Assembly: GCF_024721605.1 (NCBI RefSeq)
Contig: NZ_CP102630.1
Span: forward strand, 2,259,501-2,323,500
DNA from: Sphingomicrobium flavum
Lineage (GTDB): Bacteria > Pseudomonadota > Alphaproteobacteria > Sphingomonadales > Sphingomonadaceae
Length of the DNA: 64,000 nucleotides
Direction of reading: 5' to 3'
The position numbers and the translations under genes were made by a program. Numbering within the stretch: the stretch's first letter is position 1; every line of letters starts with the position of its first letter. The notes beneath the pieces are model-generated. The model was not told where the DNA came from, did no database searches, and saw only the letters and a program-made list of their open reading frames with translations. Shown here piece after piece: positions 26,042 through 35,561 of the stretch.

Positions 26042-28261
26042 CTAGCGGGCTTCGCGGCGTTCCTTCTCGATCCTCTTTTCGATCTCATCCAGTTCGGGGA
26101 CGAGCGGGCGCACCTTGGCGAACAGCGGATCATCGGTCAGCGGGCCGGCGATCGCGGGCAAGGTGGTGGGGTAGCTGAAGGGCCAGCCGTGCTTCATCAG
26201 GCGCTGCACCAAGGCGGCTGCAGCCGGGGCGTCGCCCGCCGCTGCATATAGGCTGGCAGCGGCAAACAGGTCCGACTGCCGGACATATTCGCGCTTGTCA
26301 TCGACGAGGGGCTGGATGGCAGCGCGGGCCAGCGTAAAGATTTGGCGGGCCTCCTGCTGGCGTCCTTCCTGTGCGAGCGACCAGCCGACATAGGCCCCCA
26401 TGGTCGCGGCCCAATAGGGTCCGTTTTCCCGCGCCTCCATTGCCGATACGAACGCACCGGGTTTAGCGTAGGCCTCGTCATAGGCGGCGATCAGCGTCTG
26501 GTGTCGGTCATTGCGCACCAGCAGCGCGGCATATGGCGCGAGCGCCGGACCCAATTGCCAAAGATTGTGTGTTCCCATGCCCGCGGCACGCAAGTCGTCA
26601 TCGGCAGGCAGGATGCCGGTGATGATCTGCGATACGGGACTGGAGGCGTGCGCGCGCGCATCATGGAGCGGCGGCCGATTGGTCAGCAGTGCCGAAAGCT
26701 TCAACTGGTGGGTCAGCAGGGCTTTGGAGCCAGGATCGGCCGACAGCATGGCGAGCCTGCCAAGGCGCAGGGCCTGAGAAAGATCACCGCGCCGCTGGGC
26801 AATGCGCGCGCGGGCATAATCGGCCTGCCAGTGCTGATCGGCCACCGCGATGACGCGCTCGTCCATGGTGTCGGCAAGATCGAGGCGGCCATAATTGGCG
26901 GCGTTGCTGGCGGCCTGCCAGGCGCGATTCCAGAGCGGTTCAAGGGCCAAGGATCGGCGCATAGCATCGAGATCGCTGCCTTCGGTGCCCCGTCCCATCC
27001 GCGCATTCGCCAGCCAGATCCATGCTTCGGCATCATAGGGGTCAAGCGCGACCATCCGTTCGAGCGACTGGAGGCGCTGGGCGGTGTCGCTAGCCAGCAG
27101 GCCATGGACCTTTAGCGTCGAGGGAGAGTCAGGGTCCATCGCGAGCGCCTTTTCGGCAAGGCCGGTCGCCTCCTCACTCATGGCGATGCGCTGGTCCTGG
27201 CTTGCTGCGGGGGCGAGCCGCAAGGCCTTGGCGAGCATTGCCCAGCCGGGAGCATAATCGGGATTGCGCGCGGTGAATTGGCGCAGCAGCGTGACGGCGC
27301 GGGCGACCTGCTGGCCATCGCGGGTGTCGATCAGTGACGAGGCCAGCATGTAGAGCTGCGCATCGGCCTGTTCGGCCAGCCCTGACGCGGCGGCGGTGCC
27401 GCCGTCGATGTCGAGGCGCTGGACAATATCGCGCGCTGCCAGCGCAGGCACGAGGGCGAGTTCGGAGGCTGTGACCGGGCGGGCGCGCTGGAAGATGCTG
27501 CTGCCGGCTTCCACCTTGAAGAGCTCGACGCTGAAACGGCGCGTTCCCGCCGCGCGATCGAGGCGGGTGACGACGATATAGTCGACGCCGAGGCGGCGTC
27601 CGATCTCGACGGGCGAAATGCCCTGATCCTGCAGGGTTGCAGCGCTGATCCTGCCCGTGACCTCGATCTGGTTTGCTTGTTGGATGCTGTCCGCAAGGGC
27701 TGCAGCGAGACCGCTGCCGACCATCCGGTCTTCCTCATCGCCTTGCGTTGCGGAGAGGATCACGAGTGAGACGGGACTGGCAGGCGCGGAAGGGACAAGT
27801 TGCCAGATGGCCAGTGCCGCCAGCAGCAGGCCGACGATGCCGGCGACGAGCGGCCAGCGGGCCGTTGCCGCCGTGGTGGCGGGGTCATGGGCCCCGCCCG
27901 CCAGTTCGAGGCGATAGCCGACCTTGCGGACATTGGCGATGCGGACCCGGTTGCCGGCCACGTCGGCCAGCGCATTGCGCAGCAGCGACACGACGCGGGT
28001 GATGGCGCTGTCGCCTACGATGCGACCGTCCCAGCACAGGTCGATCAGGTCGTCGGGCGAAAAGACATGGCCGCAATCCTGCCCCAGGATGACCAGCAGC
28101 TTCATCACCTTGGGTTCGAGTTCGGCGCGATGATCGCCGCGGCGGATGACGCGTTCGGCCGGGAAGACCTGGAGCTCACCCAGACAGAAAGGCGCGACAT
28201 GCGCCAGGTCCAGGGCCGCCCTGTCCTCAAGTGGCTCGAAATTGTCCTTTGGTGCGTCCAT
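26042..28261 (-). CDS. CadC-like membrane-anchored transcriptional regulator with TPR-rich periplasmic domain
   Basis: A 739-residue protein with three parts. Residues about 20-120 form an OmpR/PhoB-type winged helix (LELEPKVMKLLVILGQDCGHVFSPDDLIDLCWDGRIVGDSAITRVVSLLRNALAD). A single membrane helix follows near 135-155 (WPLVAGIVGLLLAALAIWQL). The rest is periplasmic and helical, with TPR-like repeats (VARAVTLLRQFTARNPDYAPGWAMLAKAL). The layout suggests one-component signalling across the membrane, as in CadC/ToxR proteins. The ligand and targets are unknown. It is monocistronic and converges with the DUF4403 gene. Confidence 0.86.
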   Translation of the reverse strand: MDAPKDNFEPLEDRAALDLAHVAPFCLGELQVFPAERVIRRGDHRAELEPKVMKLLVILGQDCGHVFSPDDLIDLCWDGRIVGDSAITRVVSLLRNALADVAGNRVRIANVRKVGYRLELAGGAHDPATTAATARWPLVAGIVGLLLAALAIWQLVPSAPASPVSLVILSATQGDEEDRMVGSGLAAALADSIQQANQIEVTGRISAATLQDQGISPVEIGRRLGVDYIVVTRLDRAAGTRRFSVELFKVEAGSSIFQRARPVTASELALVPALAARDIVQRLDIDGGTAAASGLAEQADAQLYMLASSLIDTRDGQQVARAVTLLRQFTARNPDYAPGWAMLAKALRLAPAASQDQRIAMSEEATGLAEKALAMDPDSPSTLKVHGLLASDTAQRLQSLERMVALDPYDAEAWIWLANARMGRGTEGSDLDAMRRSLALEPLWNRAWQAASNAANYGRLDLADTMDERVIAVADQHWQADYARARIAQRRGDLSQALRLGRLAMLSADPGSKALLTHQLKLSALLTNRPPLHDARAHASSPVSQIITGILPADDDLRAAGMGTHNLWQLGPALAPYAALLVRNDRHQTLIAAYDEAYAKPGAFVSAMEARENGPYWAATMGAYVGWSLAQEGRQQEARQIFTLARAAIQPLVDDKREYVRQSDLFAAASLYAAAGDAPAAAALVQRLMKHGWPFSYPTTLPAIAGPLTDDPLFAKVRPLVPELDEIEKRIEKERREAR

Positions 28262-28472
28262 CGCTACGCCGCCTTCCGCTCACGGGAAAATGCACGGGCT
28301 GGCGCCCCTTCTCTATCAAAATCGTCCCAAGCGCCGGAACATCACGGCAACATAGGCTAAAAATAGGGAAAATAGCAGCCGTTCATGAGCGCTAATCCCG
28401 GCGTTTGCACCGATTGTCCAATGTCTGTCCGGGGGATGAGCCGGACGCGTACGACTAACAGGAGAAGCGAAC

Positions 28473-28775
28473 ATGAAGACATTTCTTACGCTATGTGCCG
28501 CCGCCGCGCTGGCAATGCCCGGCGCCGCCACCGCCCAGGATACGCGCGATCCTTACGGAAATAATCCGGGTGCCGACGAGCTGGTCCACGAATGCCGCAT
28601 CTTCGCGGACGAAGTGATTGGCCTCAAGCGCGTGCGCGGGCTTTGCAACGTCTATTATCGGGCCGAAGACCCGGTCGGCTTCTGCATCTCGGTCCGCGAC
28701 ATGGGCGTGCTGGAAGAGTTTGGCTGGAGAAACCAGTATGAGTGCATGGAGGCGCTGGGCGGTCCGAGCAGCTAA
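28473..28775 (+). CDS. Small secreted cysteine-containing protein
   Basis: A 100-residue protein with a clear Sec signal peptide (MKTFLTLCAAAALAMPGAATAQ). The mature 78 residues contain four Cys (HECRIF, GLCNVY, GFCISV, YECMEA), enough for two disulfides in the periplasm. An AGGAGAAGCGAAC ribosome binding site precedes the ATG. A strong hairpin follows the stop. The 210 bases upstream hold no recognisable feature. Function unknown. Confidence 0.8.
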   Translation: MKTFLTLCAAAALAMPGAATAQDTRDPYGNNPGADELVHECRIFADEVIGLKRVRGLCNVYYRAEDPVGFCISVRDMGVLEEFGWRNQYECMEALGGPSS

Positions 28776-28794
28776 GGCGGATCGATAGGGGGCG

Positions 28795-28823
28795 ACGATC
28801 GCTGGCATCATGCCAGCGATCGT
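28795..28823. terminator. 13-bp stem terminator-like hairpin
   Basis: ACGATCGCTGGCA and its reverse complement flank the loop TCA. The hairpin lies between the small secreted protein gene and the convergent yghU, with only a short T run, so it may serve both directions. Confidence 0.65.
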
Positions 28824-28833
28824 TTGCGTGCCG

Positions 28834-29691
28834 CTAGGCGGTACGGGCCAAGGCTGCGTTCACATCAGCTGCGCTGTGCCGTTCGGCCAGCTGCACATCA
28901 CCCCAGCTCTTGTTGACGATGCGGCCGCGCTGGACGGCCTGGCGGGCATCAATCTCTTCGGTCCAGCGCATGACATTTTTGTAGCTGGCGATATCGAGGA
29001 AGATGTTGGCGTCGCCATAGGCGCGGCCTAGCGCCAGGTTTCCGTACCAGGGCCAGATGGCCATGTCGGCGATGGTGTAGCTGTCGCCGGCGATGAACGG
29101 GCGGTCGGCCAGTTGCTGGTCGAGCAGGTCGTAGTGGCGCTTCACCTCCATCGAAAAGCGGTCGATGGCATATTCGATCTTGTCCGGCGCATAATTGTAG
29201 AAATGGCCAAAGCCCCCGCCGAGATAGGGGCCGGCGCCCATCTGCCAGAAGAGCCAGTTCAGTGTTTCCGTGCGACCCGCCAGGTCGGTCGGCAGGAAGG
29301 CACCATATTTTTCGGCCAGATAGAGCAGGATATTGCCGCTTTCGAAGATGCGGATCGGGTCGCCGCCTCCTGATGGCGAGCGGTCGAGGAGCGCCGGAAT
29401 CTTGCTGTTGGGGTTGATGTCGACAAAGCCCGAGCCGAACTGGTCGCCATCGCTGATAGAGATTTTCCAGGCGTTATATTCGGCATCATGGCCGGCGGCG
29501 AGCAGCTCTTCCAGCATGATGGTGACCTTCTGCCCATTGGGGGTCGCGAGGCTGTAAAGTTGCAGCGGGTGATCGCCGCTGGGCAGCGGCTTCTCCTCGC
29601 GCGCGCCGGCGGTGGGGCGGTTGATGGAGGCGAACTGGCCGCCATTTTCCTTGTCCCAGGTCCAGACCTTCGGGGGGGTATAATCGGCCAT
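28834..29691 (-). CDS. yghU: YghU-type glutathione S-transferase family protein
   Basis: A 285-residue member of the Nu-class/YghU branch of glutathione transferases, which bind two glutathiones and act as disulfide-bond reductases. Recognisable segments are the long N-terminal extension (YTPPKVWTWDKENGGQFASINRPTAG), the thioredoxin-like Thr region ATPNGQKVTIMLEEL, NSKIPALLDR with the cis-Pro, and the glutathione-binding IFESGNILLYLAEKYG. The C-terminal helical domain holds the AIWPWYGNLALG stretch. An inverted-repeat operator candidate lies 20 bases upstream of the start. Monocistronic. Confidence 0.92.
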   Translation of the reverse strand: MADYTPPKVWTWDKENGGQFASINRPTAGAREEKPLPSGDHPLQLYSLATPNGQKVTIMLEELLAAGHDAEYNAWKISISDGDQFGSGFVDINPNSKIPALLDRSPSGGGDPIRIFESGNILLYLAEKYGAFLPTDLAGRTETLNWLFWQMGAGPYLGGGFGHFYNYAPDKIEYAIDRFSMEVKRHYDLLDQQLADRPFIAGDSYTIADMAIWPWYGNLALGRAYGDANIFLDIASYKNVMRWTEEIDARQAVQRGRIVNKSWGDVQLAERHSAADVNAALARTA

Positions 29692-29710
29692 GATCGGGCA
29701 TCCCTTAATT

Positions 29711-29727
29711 GTTCAAGAATATTGAAC
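29711..29727. promoter_or_regulatory. Operator-like inverted repeat upstream of yghU
   Basis: GTTCAA-GAATA-TTGAAC is a perfect 6-bp dyad with a 5-base spacer, located 20-36 bases upstream of the yghU ATG in an AT-rich stretch. Size and position suit a dimeric repressor or activator such as a MarR/HxlR-type regulator. The regulator is not in the window's vicinity. Confidence 0.5.
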
Positions 29728-29863
29728 TAAGGATGATTGGTGGAGATTCAAGGGGCGGGCGTGGGAAAGGAAAATGTCGGCCAAGATGTCTCGCAGGACA
29801 GGGGGTGACCCTTCCATGTCCAACGCGGGACTGGGACCTCTAGGTATGGTCGGGCGTTAGGTC

Positions 29864-32203
29864 CTAGCTGGCCGCTTGCCGGCGTTCGGACATGCCGCGG
29901 ACCATCTTGTCGGCGCGCTCGTAAGCGAGCGGGCGGCCGAAGAGATAGCCCTGGATGGTATCGACGCCCAGATCGCGCATGCGCTCGAAGTCTTCCGCCG
30001 TCTCCACGCCCTCGGCGGTCACGTTCATGCGGAAGCTCTTGGCGAGCTGCACGATCGACTGGATGATGGCGACATTTTCCTCGCGCGTGCCCGCTTCGCG
30101 AACGAAGCTGCCGTCGATCTTCAGCTTGTGGAAGACGGCCTTGTTCAGATAGCCGATCGAGCTGTAGCCGGTGCCGAAATCGTCAAGCGCGATGCCCACG
30201 CCCAGCTGGCGCAGCCGCTTCATATTTTCCAGCGTGGTGGTGTTGTTGCCAAGGAAGACGCCCTCGGTCACTTCCAGCTCGAGCCGGTTGCCGGGGACGC
30301 GGTGGCGCGACAGGCACTGGCTGACGATATTGGGCAGCGCGGGCATGCAGATCTGCTTGGGCGAGATGTTGACCGCGACCGTGATCGGTTCGGGCCAGCT
30401 GGCCAGCGTCTTGCAGGCCTCGTCGATGACCCATTCGCCAATCTGCATCATCAGGCCGCATTCCTCGGCGATGGGGATGAAGACGGGCGGGGGCACCAGG
30501 CCGCGGGTCGGGTGCTGCCAGCGGATGAGCGCTTCGAAGCCGACCAGTTTCTGGTCCTTGGCCGACACGAGCGGCTGGTAGAGCAGGTGGAATTGCTTGG
30601 ACGCCGATGCAGCGCGCAGGTCGCTTTCGAGGCGGACGCGGTCGTCCTGTTCGTTCTGCAGCTCGCTCGAGAAATATTTGACCACGCCGCGGCCGGCACC
30701 CTTGGCTTCGTAGAGCGCCAGGTCGGCCTTCAGGATGAGATCGTCGACGGTCGCCCCGTCGATCGGGCCGAAGGCGCAGCCGATGGAGACGCCGATGCGG
30801 ATCTCCGTCTCGTCGATCATGTAAGGTTCCTTGATCGACGTGATGATGGCGGCGGCGAGCGTTTCGATATTCTTGCGGCTCTGCGCGTCGTTGATGACGA
30901 TGGCGAATTCATCGCCGCCCATGCGCCCGACATGGCCCTGCTGGCCCACTTCGTTGCAAAGGCGCTTGGCCACCGCCTGCAGCACCGCATCGCCCTTGGG
31001 ATGGCCAAAGGTGTCGTTGACGGGCTTGAAGCCGTCCAGGTCGAGGAACATGATGGCGCAGGGCACATTGGAGGTGGTTGCATTGCGCAGCGCTTCGCCC
31101 AAGAGCTGGCGCACGCGGCCGCGATTGGGGAGCCCGGACAGCACGTCCATATTGGCAAGGTTGGTCAGCCGCTCCTGCGTCTGGCGCACTTCGGTGATGT
31201 CGCTGCCCACGCCGCGAAAGCCTTCGAAGCGCCCTGCGGTATCGATGATGGGGTCACCCGATACCGAAATCCAGCGCGAGCCTGCCGCCGACTTCACTTC
31301 CATCTCCAGGTTGGTGAAGGGCTTTTTCTTGAGGAGGATCTCGCCCAGCTGCGCATTGGAGCCGAGCAGCGTGGGGAGCGAGTGACCCAGGATCTGGGTC
31401 GAGGGCTTGCCGATCATGGCGACCAGGCGGCTCGACAGATAGGTCACGCAATTTTCGGTATCGACCTGCCACAGCCAACCCACGCCGCGCTTTTCATATT
31501 CCTGCAGCAGCAGGTTGGCGCTTTCCGATTGGGTGCCGAAATCGGCGGTGGTCTTGAGCTGGCCAAAGGCCCAGCGCGCGACATGGAGGACGCCCACCAC
31601 GGCCATGCCGAGGACGAACAGGATCGCCACCATATGTTCAAACGGAATCGCGTCGCGCGCGATCACCAGGCCGTAGCCGACGGCGGCGGTGAACATGGCC
31701 ATCCAGGTCTTCACGCAATGCGGGACGACGACCAGGCCGAGCGCGGCTACGCCCAGACCCGCCATGATCGATGCCAGGATGATCTGGTCGGAAGTGCCAA
31801 GCCCGGCAAAGGAAAGAATGGGAAGGCTGAGCCAGACGAGGCCGCGACCCGCGACATCGGCCGCCATCATCCAGACCGGGACCTTGCGCCCCGACCGGCC
31901 GATATGGGTGATCGCCTGCTTGCGCGCCCACATGATCGCCAGCACGTTGGCGGCCCCGACCAGGAGGATCCAGCCAAGCAGCTGTGGCGCGCCGATCGAG
32001 CCATGCAGGGCGGCGGCGACCAGCAGGGCGGCCACGATGTTGGCGATCCCGAACAGGGGAGCGAACTGGGCGCGGGCGATCAGCTGGACATCGCGTAGCG
32101 GCGATGACGAACGGTCTTCCGCGCCATGCGACACGCCCAGCGATTCCCCGTCGGGGAGCCGCGCCGAAATCATCCTTTTGTATCGGTCAGGTGCCTGATA
32201 CAT
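29864..32203 (-). CDS. Membrane GGDEF-EAL cyclic di-GMP enzyme with PAS domain
   Basis: About 779 residues. The first 230 contain roughly six membrane segments (FAPLFGIANIVAALLVAAAL to VAILFVLGMAVVGVLHVAR). A PAS domain follows (GVGWLWQVDTENCVTYLSS), then GGDEF (motif GGDEF intact) and EAL (FEALIRWQHP intact; DDFGTGYSS present). The I-site Arg-x-x-Asp before GGDEF is absent (EVGQQGHVGRM), so product inhibition of any cyclase activity is unlikely. Both catalytic motifs look functional. The start at 32203 (MYQAPDRYKR) has GGAG five bases upstream and is preferred to an ATG at 32236 that falls inside an inverted repeat. Confidence 0.9.
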   Translation of the reverse strand: MYQAPDRYKRMISARLPDGESLGVSHGAEDRSSSPLRDVQLIARAQFAPLFGIANIVAALLVAAALHGSIGAPQLLGWILLVGAANVLAIMWARKQAITHIGRSGRKVPVWMMAADVAGRGLVWLSLPILSFAGLGTSDQIILASIMAGLGVAALGLVVVPHCVKTWMAMFTAAVGYGLVIARDAIPFEHMVAILFVLGMAVVGVLHVARWAFGQLKTTADFGTQSESANLLLQEYEKRGVGWLWQVDTENCVTYLSSRLVAMIGKPSTQILGHSLPTLLGSNAQLGEILLKKKPFTNLEMEVKSAAGSRWISVSGDPIIDTAGRFEGFRGVGSDITEVRQTQERLTNLANMDVLSGLPNRGRVRQLLGEALRNATTSNVPCAIMFLDLDGFKPVNDTFGHPKGDAVLQAVAKRLCNEVGQQGHVGRMGGDEFAIVINDAQSRKNIETLAAAIITSIKEPYMIDETEIRIGVSIGCAFGPIDGATVDDLILKADLALYEAKGAGRGVVKYFSSELQNEQDDRVRLESDLRAASASKQFHLLYQPLVSAKDQKLVGFEALIRWQHPTRGLVPPPVFIPIAEECGLMMQIGEWVIDEACKTLASWPEPITVAVNISPKQICMPALPNIVSQCLSRHRVPGNRLELEVTEGVFLGNNTTTLENMKRLRQLGVGIALDDFGTGYSSIGYLNKAVFHKLKIDGSFVREAGTREENVAIIQSIVQLAKSFRMNVTAEGVETAEDFERMRDLGVDTIQGYLFGRPLAYERADKMVRGMSERRQAAS

Positions 32204-32218
32204 AGCCACTCCGCTATT

Positions 32219-32249
32219 CCCTCTTGCACGCTTCATACGCGCAAGAGGG
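32219..32249. promoter_or_regulatory. Inverted repeat in the 5' leader of the GGDEF-EAL gene
   Basis: CCCTCTTGC and GCAAGAGGG form 9-bp arms 13 bases apart, 16 bases upstream of the proposed start codon. It could be an operator dyad or a leader RNA hairpin; the ribosome binding site lies between it and the ATG. Confidence 0.45.
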
Positions 32250-32277
32250 TTACGGCGGAGTTAAGAAAACTTGGGTG

Positions 32278-34218
32278 TCAGCTTTCGTCGCTATCGTCTT
32301 CGACCCCGGTCGGGAGGCCCAATTCATCGAGACCGCGCTGGGTGATCGGATGATAGCCCGGGCGCACCTTGGGGTAGAATTCGGCGGCCTTGGCGCGGCC
32401 CCAGCTGCGGTCCTCGGCCAGCGCGGTGATCAGCGGTGCCACGAATTTGCGGCGGCCCTGCCGGGTCAGGAACTGCTCGAGCGTGGGCAGCGCGGCATCA
32501 TAGCGATTGGCGACCGCCAGCTTGAGCCAGAGGAAGAGGATTTCATTGTTGCCGGTGCGCGACAGGCCGAGCGCGCGGTCGAGCGCGGCCATGCGTGCGG
32601 GCGGAAGATCGCCCTCGATCCCGCCCAGGAAGCGCAGGCGCTCGGCGGTGTTCCAGCCACCCCAGGCCTCGCGATTGGGGGTCTCGCCGCCATCGAAGGC
32701 TGTTATGGCGGCATCGACCTCGGCAAAGGCCTTGGGATCGGGCTCGACCATATTGTCGGGCAGACCCTCTCCATAGACCCAATTGTCGAGGCGCAACTTC
32801 TCTTCCAGCGCTTCGTCGCCCTTGACCAGTTCCTCGCGCAGTTCGTCGAGGAACATTGAACTGGTGACCGGCTGGAACGCGTGGCGGGAGAACCAGCCGC
32901 GCATGAATTCATCGAACTTCTCGCGGCCCACGGCTACCTCGATGGTGCGCAGGAAAGCCGCGCCCTTGTCATAGGGGACGCCGTTGAAGCCATCGTCGGG
33001 ATGCTTGCCTTCGAGGTCGATCGCGAGCGCCTGCTGCCAGGGCTCGAGACCCGGCAGTTCGCCGCGCAGATCTTCAACGCTCAGGGCCACGGCCTGCTTG
33101 TAGGCCTTTTCGCCATAGACCGCTTCGAGGATGCGCTGCTCGGCATAGACGGTCATGCCCTCGTTGAGCCAGAAATCGGCCCAGGTGGCATTGGTCGCCA
33201 GATTGCCCGACCAGCTATGCGCCAATTCGTGCGCGATCAGCGCGGTCAGCGACTTGTCGCCTGCGATGAAGGTGGGGGTGAGGAAGGTCAGGCGCGGATT
33301 CTCCATGCCGCCGAAGGGAAAGCTGGGGGGCAGGACGATCATGTCGTAGCGCCCCCAATCATAGGGGCCGAACAGCTTTTCCGCCTCGGTGATCATCTTT
33401 TCTGTATCGGCCAGTTCCGCCTTGGCGGCCTCGATCGTCTCGGGCTCGGCCCAGACGCCCGACCGCAGCCCGAGCGGTTCGAAGGTGATGTCCCCCACCG
33501 CGATCGCGATAAGGTAGGGCGGGACCGACTTTTCCATCTCGAAGCGGAAGATGTGGTGGGTGTCGCCATCGGGCACGGCATCGCCGATGGTGGCCGCGCT
33601 CATCACCGCAGTGAGCGGATTGGGGACGCGGATCTTGGCTTCCCAGGTCTGGCGAATGCCGGGGCTATCCTGCGTCGGGATCCAGCTGCGATTTTCGATC
33701 GCCTGCCCCTGGCTGAGCAGGAAGGGATGGCGCTTGCCGGCGGTCTGCTCGGGGTTGAGAAATTGCAGCGCGGTCGATTCTTCGGCCGAAACATAATCAA
33801 TGACGATCTTGCGATAATTGCCCATCTTAACCGTAAGCGGCGCGCCCAGCGTCGCATCCTCCTTGCCGGTGTGGAACTGGAGATGGGTGCCATCGACGGC
33901 AGTGATCGCATTGATCGTCAGACCGCGCGTGTCCAGAATGACTTCGTCGACATCGTCTTTGGCATCGAGGTCGAGCGTCGCGGTGCCTGCCACACGCTGG
34001 GCGTCGAAATCGACGTCAAGATCGAGCGCGACATGGTGAACGCGCGCGTCCAGGGGCTTGGCGAAGCTGTGGACATCCACCGCATCCTCGCGATCGAGGA
34101 TCGGGGCGATGCCGGTATCGGGCGCGTCGACTACATTGTTGACCGGAACGTCATCACCGCCGCGGCACGACGCGAGGAAGAGGACCCCAAGGGCAAGACC
34201 GGCAAGACGAAGCGACAT
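32278..34218 (-). CDS. M1-family aminopeptidase lipoprotein
   Basis: A 646-residue protein with a lipoprotein signal (MSLRLAGLALGVLFLASC), so it is anchored in the cell envelope. It resembles the leukotriene-A4-hydrolase branch of M1 peptidases. The exopeptidase motif GGMEN occurs in FPFGGMENPRLTFLTPT. The zinc site is HELAHSW followed by NEGMTVYAEQ. A C-terminal helical ARM-like domain (ALDRALGLSRTGNNEILFLWLKLAV) is present. It removes N-terminal residues from peptides. The ATG at 34218 is preferred to a TTG seven codons upstream. It is divergent from the LytS-type kinase gene. Confidence 0.92.
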   Translation of the reverse strand: MSLRLAGLALGVLFLASCRGGDDVPVNNVVDAPDTGIAPILDREDAVDVHSFAKPLDARVHHVALDLDVDFDAQRVAGTATLDLDAKDDVDEVILDTRGLTINAITAVDGTHLQFHTGKEDATLGAPLTVKMGNYRKIVIDYVSAEESTALQFLNPEQTAGKRHPFLLSQGQAIENRSWIPTQDSPGIRQTWEAKIRVPNPLTAVMSAATIGDAVPDGDTHHIFRFEMEKSVPPYLIAIAVGDITFEPLGLRSGVWAEPETIEAAKAELADTEKMITEAEKLFGPYDWGRYDMIVLPPSFPFGGMENPRLTFLTPTFIAGDKSLTALIAHELAHSWSGNLATNATWADFWLNEGMTVYAEQRILEAVYGEKAYKQAVALSVEDLRGELPGLEPWQQALAIDLEGKHPDDGFNGVPYDKGAAFLRTIEVAVGREKFDEFMRGWFSRHAFQPVTSSMFLDELREELVKGDEALEEKLRLDNWVYGEGLPDNMVEPDPKAFAEVDAAITAFDGGETPNREAWGGWNTAERLRFLGGIEGDLPPARMAALDRALGLSRTGNNEILFLWLKLAVANRYDAALPTLEQFLTRQGRRKFVAPLITALAEDRSWGRAKAAEFYPKVRPGYHPITQRGLDELGLPTGVEDDSDES

Positions 34219-34355
34219 AGGATTAAAGCTCCAGGGCAAGAAACGGACGCGAAAAGCGCTCTATTCGTCCCCTAGACCCCCAAGGGGGTTTTCGCCAAGC
34301 CTAGTCGCGGGGAAATTGCGCGCTTATGTATGACCAGTGAAAGGGCGTATTATTG

Positions 34356-35561
34356 GTGAGTGATCCTGTCTCCACGATGAAGGACGACAAGCCGGCAGGC
34401 ACGGTGCGGCGGTTGCAGCGCGAATCCGTGGCGACGCTGGCGCGCTCGGCCGGGCAGCAGGTGCCGATCAAGCCGTCGCAGACCCTGCGCGGCGGCGGGC
34501 TCGACAGGCCTTTCTTCGCCGACAAGAACCGCGCCTTCTGGATTTTGCAGGCGCTGGGGTGGAGCGGCTATTTCATCCTGCGCTTCCTGACCGGGCTGGC
34601 CAACAATTTCGGCGCCATCTTCGCGGTGCATGTGCTGATCCTGACCGCGACGGGCTATTCGCTGACCCTGTTGCTGGCCAGCATCTACAAGCGGCTGATC
34701 ACCATGCAGGCGACGATCACCGCGCTGGTTTCGCTGATCCTGGTCGTGCTGGCATCGGCGGTTTTTTCCTTTGTGGAAACCTGGAGCTTTTCCACCTTCG
34801 TCAATTCCGACTTCCGCCCCGAAGGCGTGCAGTTCCTTGGCGGGGTCATCCTTGGCTTTTCGCTGCTGGCGGCATGGTCGGCGCTCTATTACGGCATCAA
34901 CTATTATCTGCTGCTGGAAGACCAGATCGATCAGCGCATGCTGCTGGAAAGCCAGGCAAGCAGCGCACATCTGGCGATGCTGCGCTACCAGCTCAATCCG
35001 CATTTCCTGTTCAACACGCTCAATTCGATTTCCACGCTGGTCTTGTTGAAACAGACCAACCGCGCCAACGCGATGCTGTCGCGGCTGTCCAACTTCCTGC
35101 GCTACACGCTGGTCAACGAGCCGACCGCCAAGGTGCCGCTGGCCAAGGAAGTGGAGACGCTAAAGCTCTATCTTGAGATCGAGAAGATGCGGTTTGAGGA
35201 ACGGTTGCGGCCGCATTTCCGGATCGATGCCGATACGGTCAATGCGCATCTGCCCTCGCTGCTGCTTCAGCCGTTGGTGGAAAATGCCATCAAATATGCC
35301 GTGACACCGGCCGAGGAAGGCGCCGATATCTGGATCAGCGCCAATCGCGAGGGCGAGGCGGTCAGGATCGAGGTTTCCGATAGCGGACCCGGCGCGTCGG
35401 GCAGCCGCGAACAGATCAAATCCACAGGGGTGGGGCTGCAGAATATCCGCGAGCGCCTTGCCAACGCCTATGGGGCGGCTCACGGATTTCGCACCAGAGA
35501 GAACGAAAAGGGGGGCTTTAGCGTTATCCTCCAAATCCCTTATCGAACGGAAGACATATGA
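34356..35561 (+). CDS. LytS/AlgZ-type membrane sensor histidine kinase
   Basis: About 401 residues. Four membrane segments lie between about residues 55 and 190 (FWILQALGWSGYFILRFL to VILGFSLLAAWSALYYGINYYLL). The His_kinase domain follows, with the phosphorylated His in QLNPHFLFNTLNS, then an HATPase domain with LVENAIKYAV and SDSGPG and a G-box GVGLQNIRERL. Start codons are a GTG at 34356 or an ATG at 34377. Its stop overlaps the response regulator start as ATGA, so the pair forms a coupled two-component system. The signal is not evident. Confidence 0.9.
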   Translation: MSDPVSTMKDDKPAGTVRRLQRESVATLARSAGQQVPIKPSQTLRGGGLDRPFFADKNRAFWILQALGWSGYFILRFLTGLANNFGAIFAVHVLILTATGYSLTLLLASIYKRLITMQATITALVSLILVVLASAVFSFVETWSFSTFVNSDFRPEGVQFLGGVILGFSLLAAWSALYYGINYYLLLEDQIDQRMLLESQASSAHLAMLRYQLNPHFLFNTLNSISTLVLLKQTNRANAMLSRLSNFLRYTLVNEPTAKVPLAKEVETLKLYLEIEKMRFEERLRPHFRIDADTVNAHLPSLLLQPLVENAIKYAVTPAEEGADIWISANREGEAVRIEVSDSGPGASGSREQIKSTGVGLQNIRERLANAYGAAHGFRTRENEKGGFSVILQIPYRTEDI

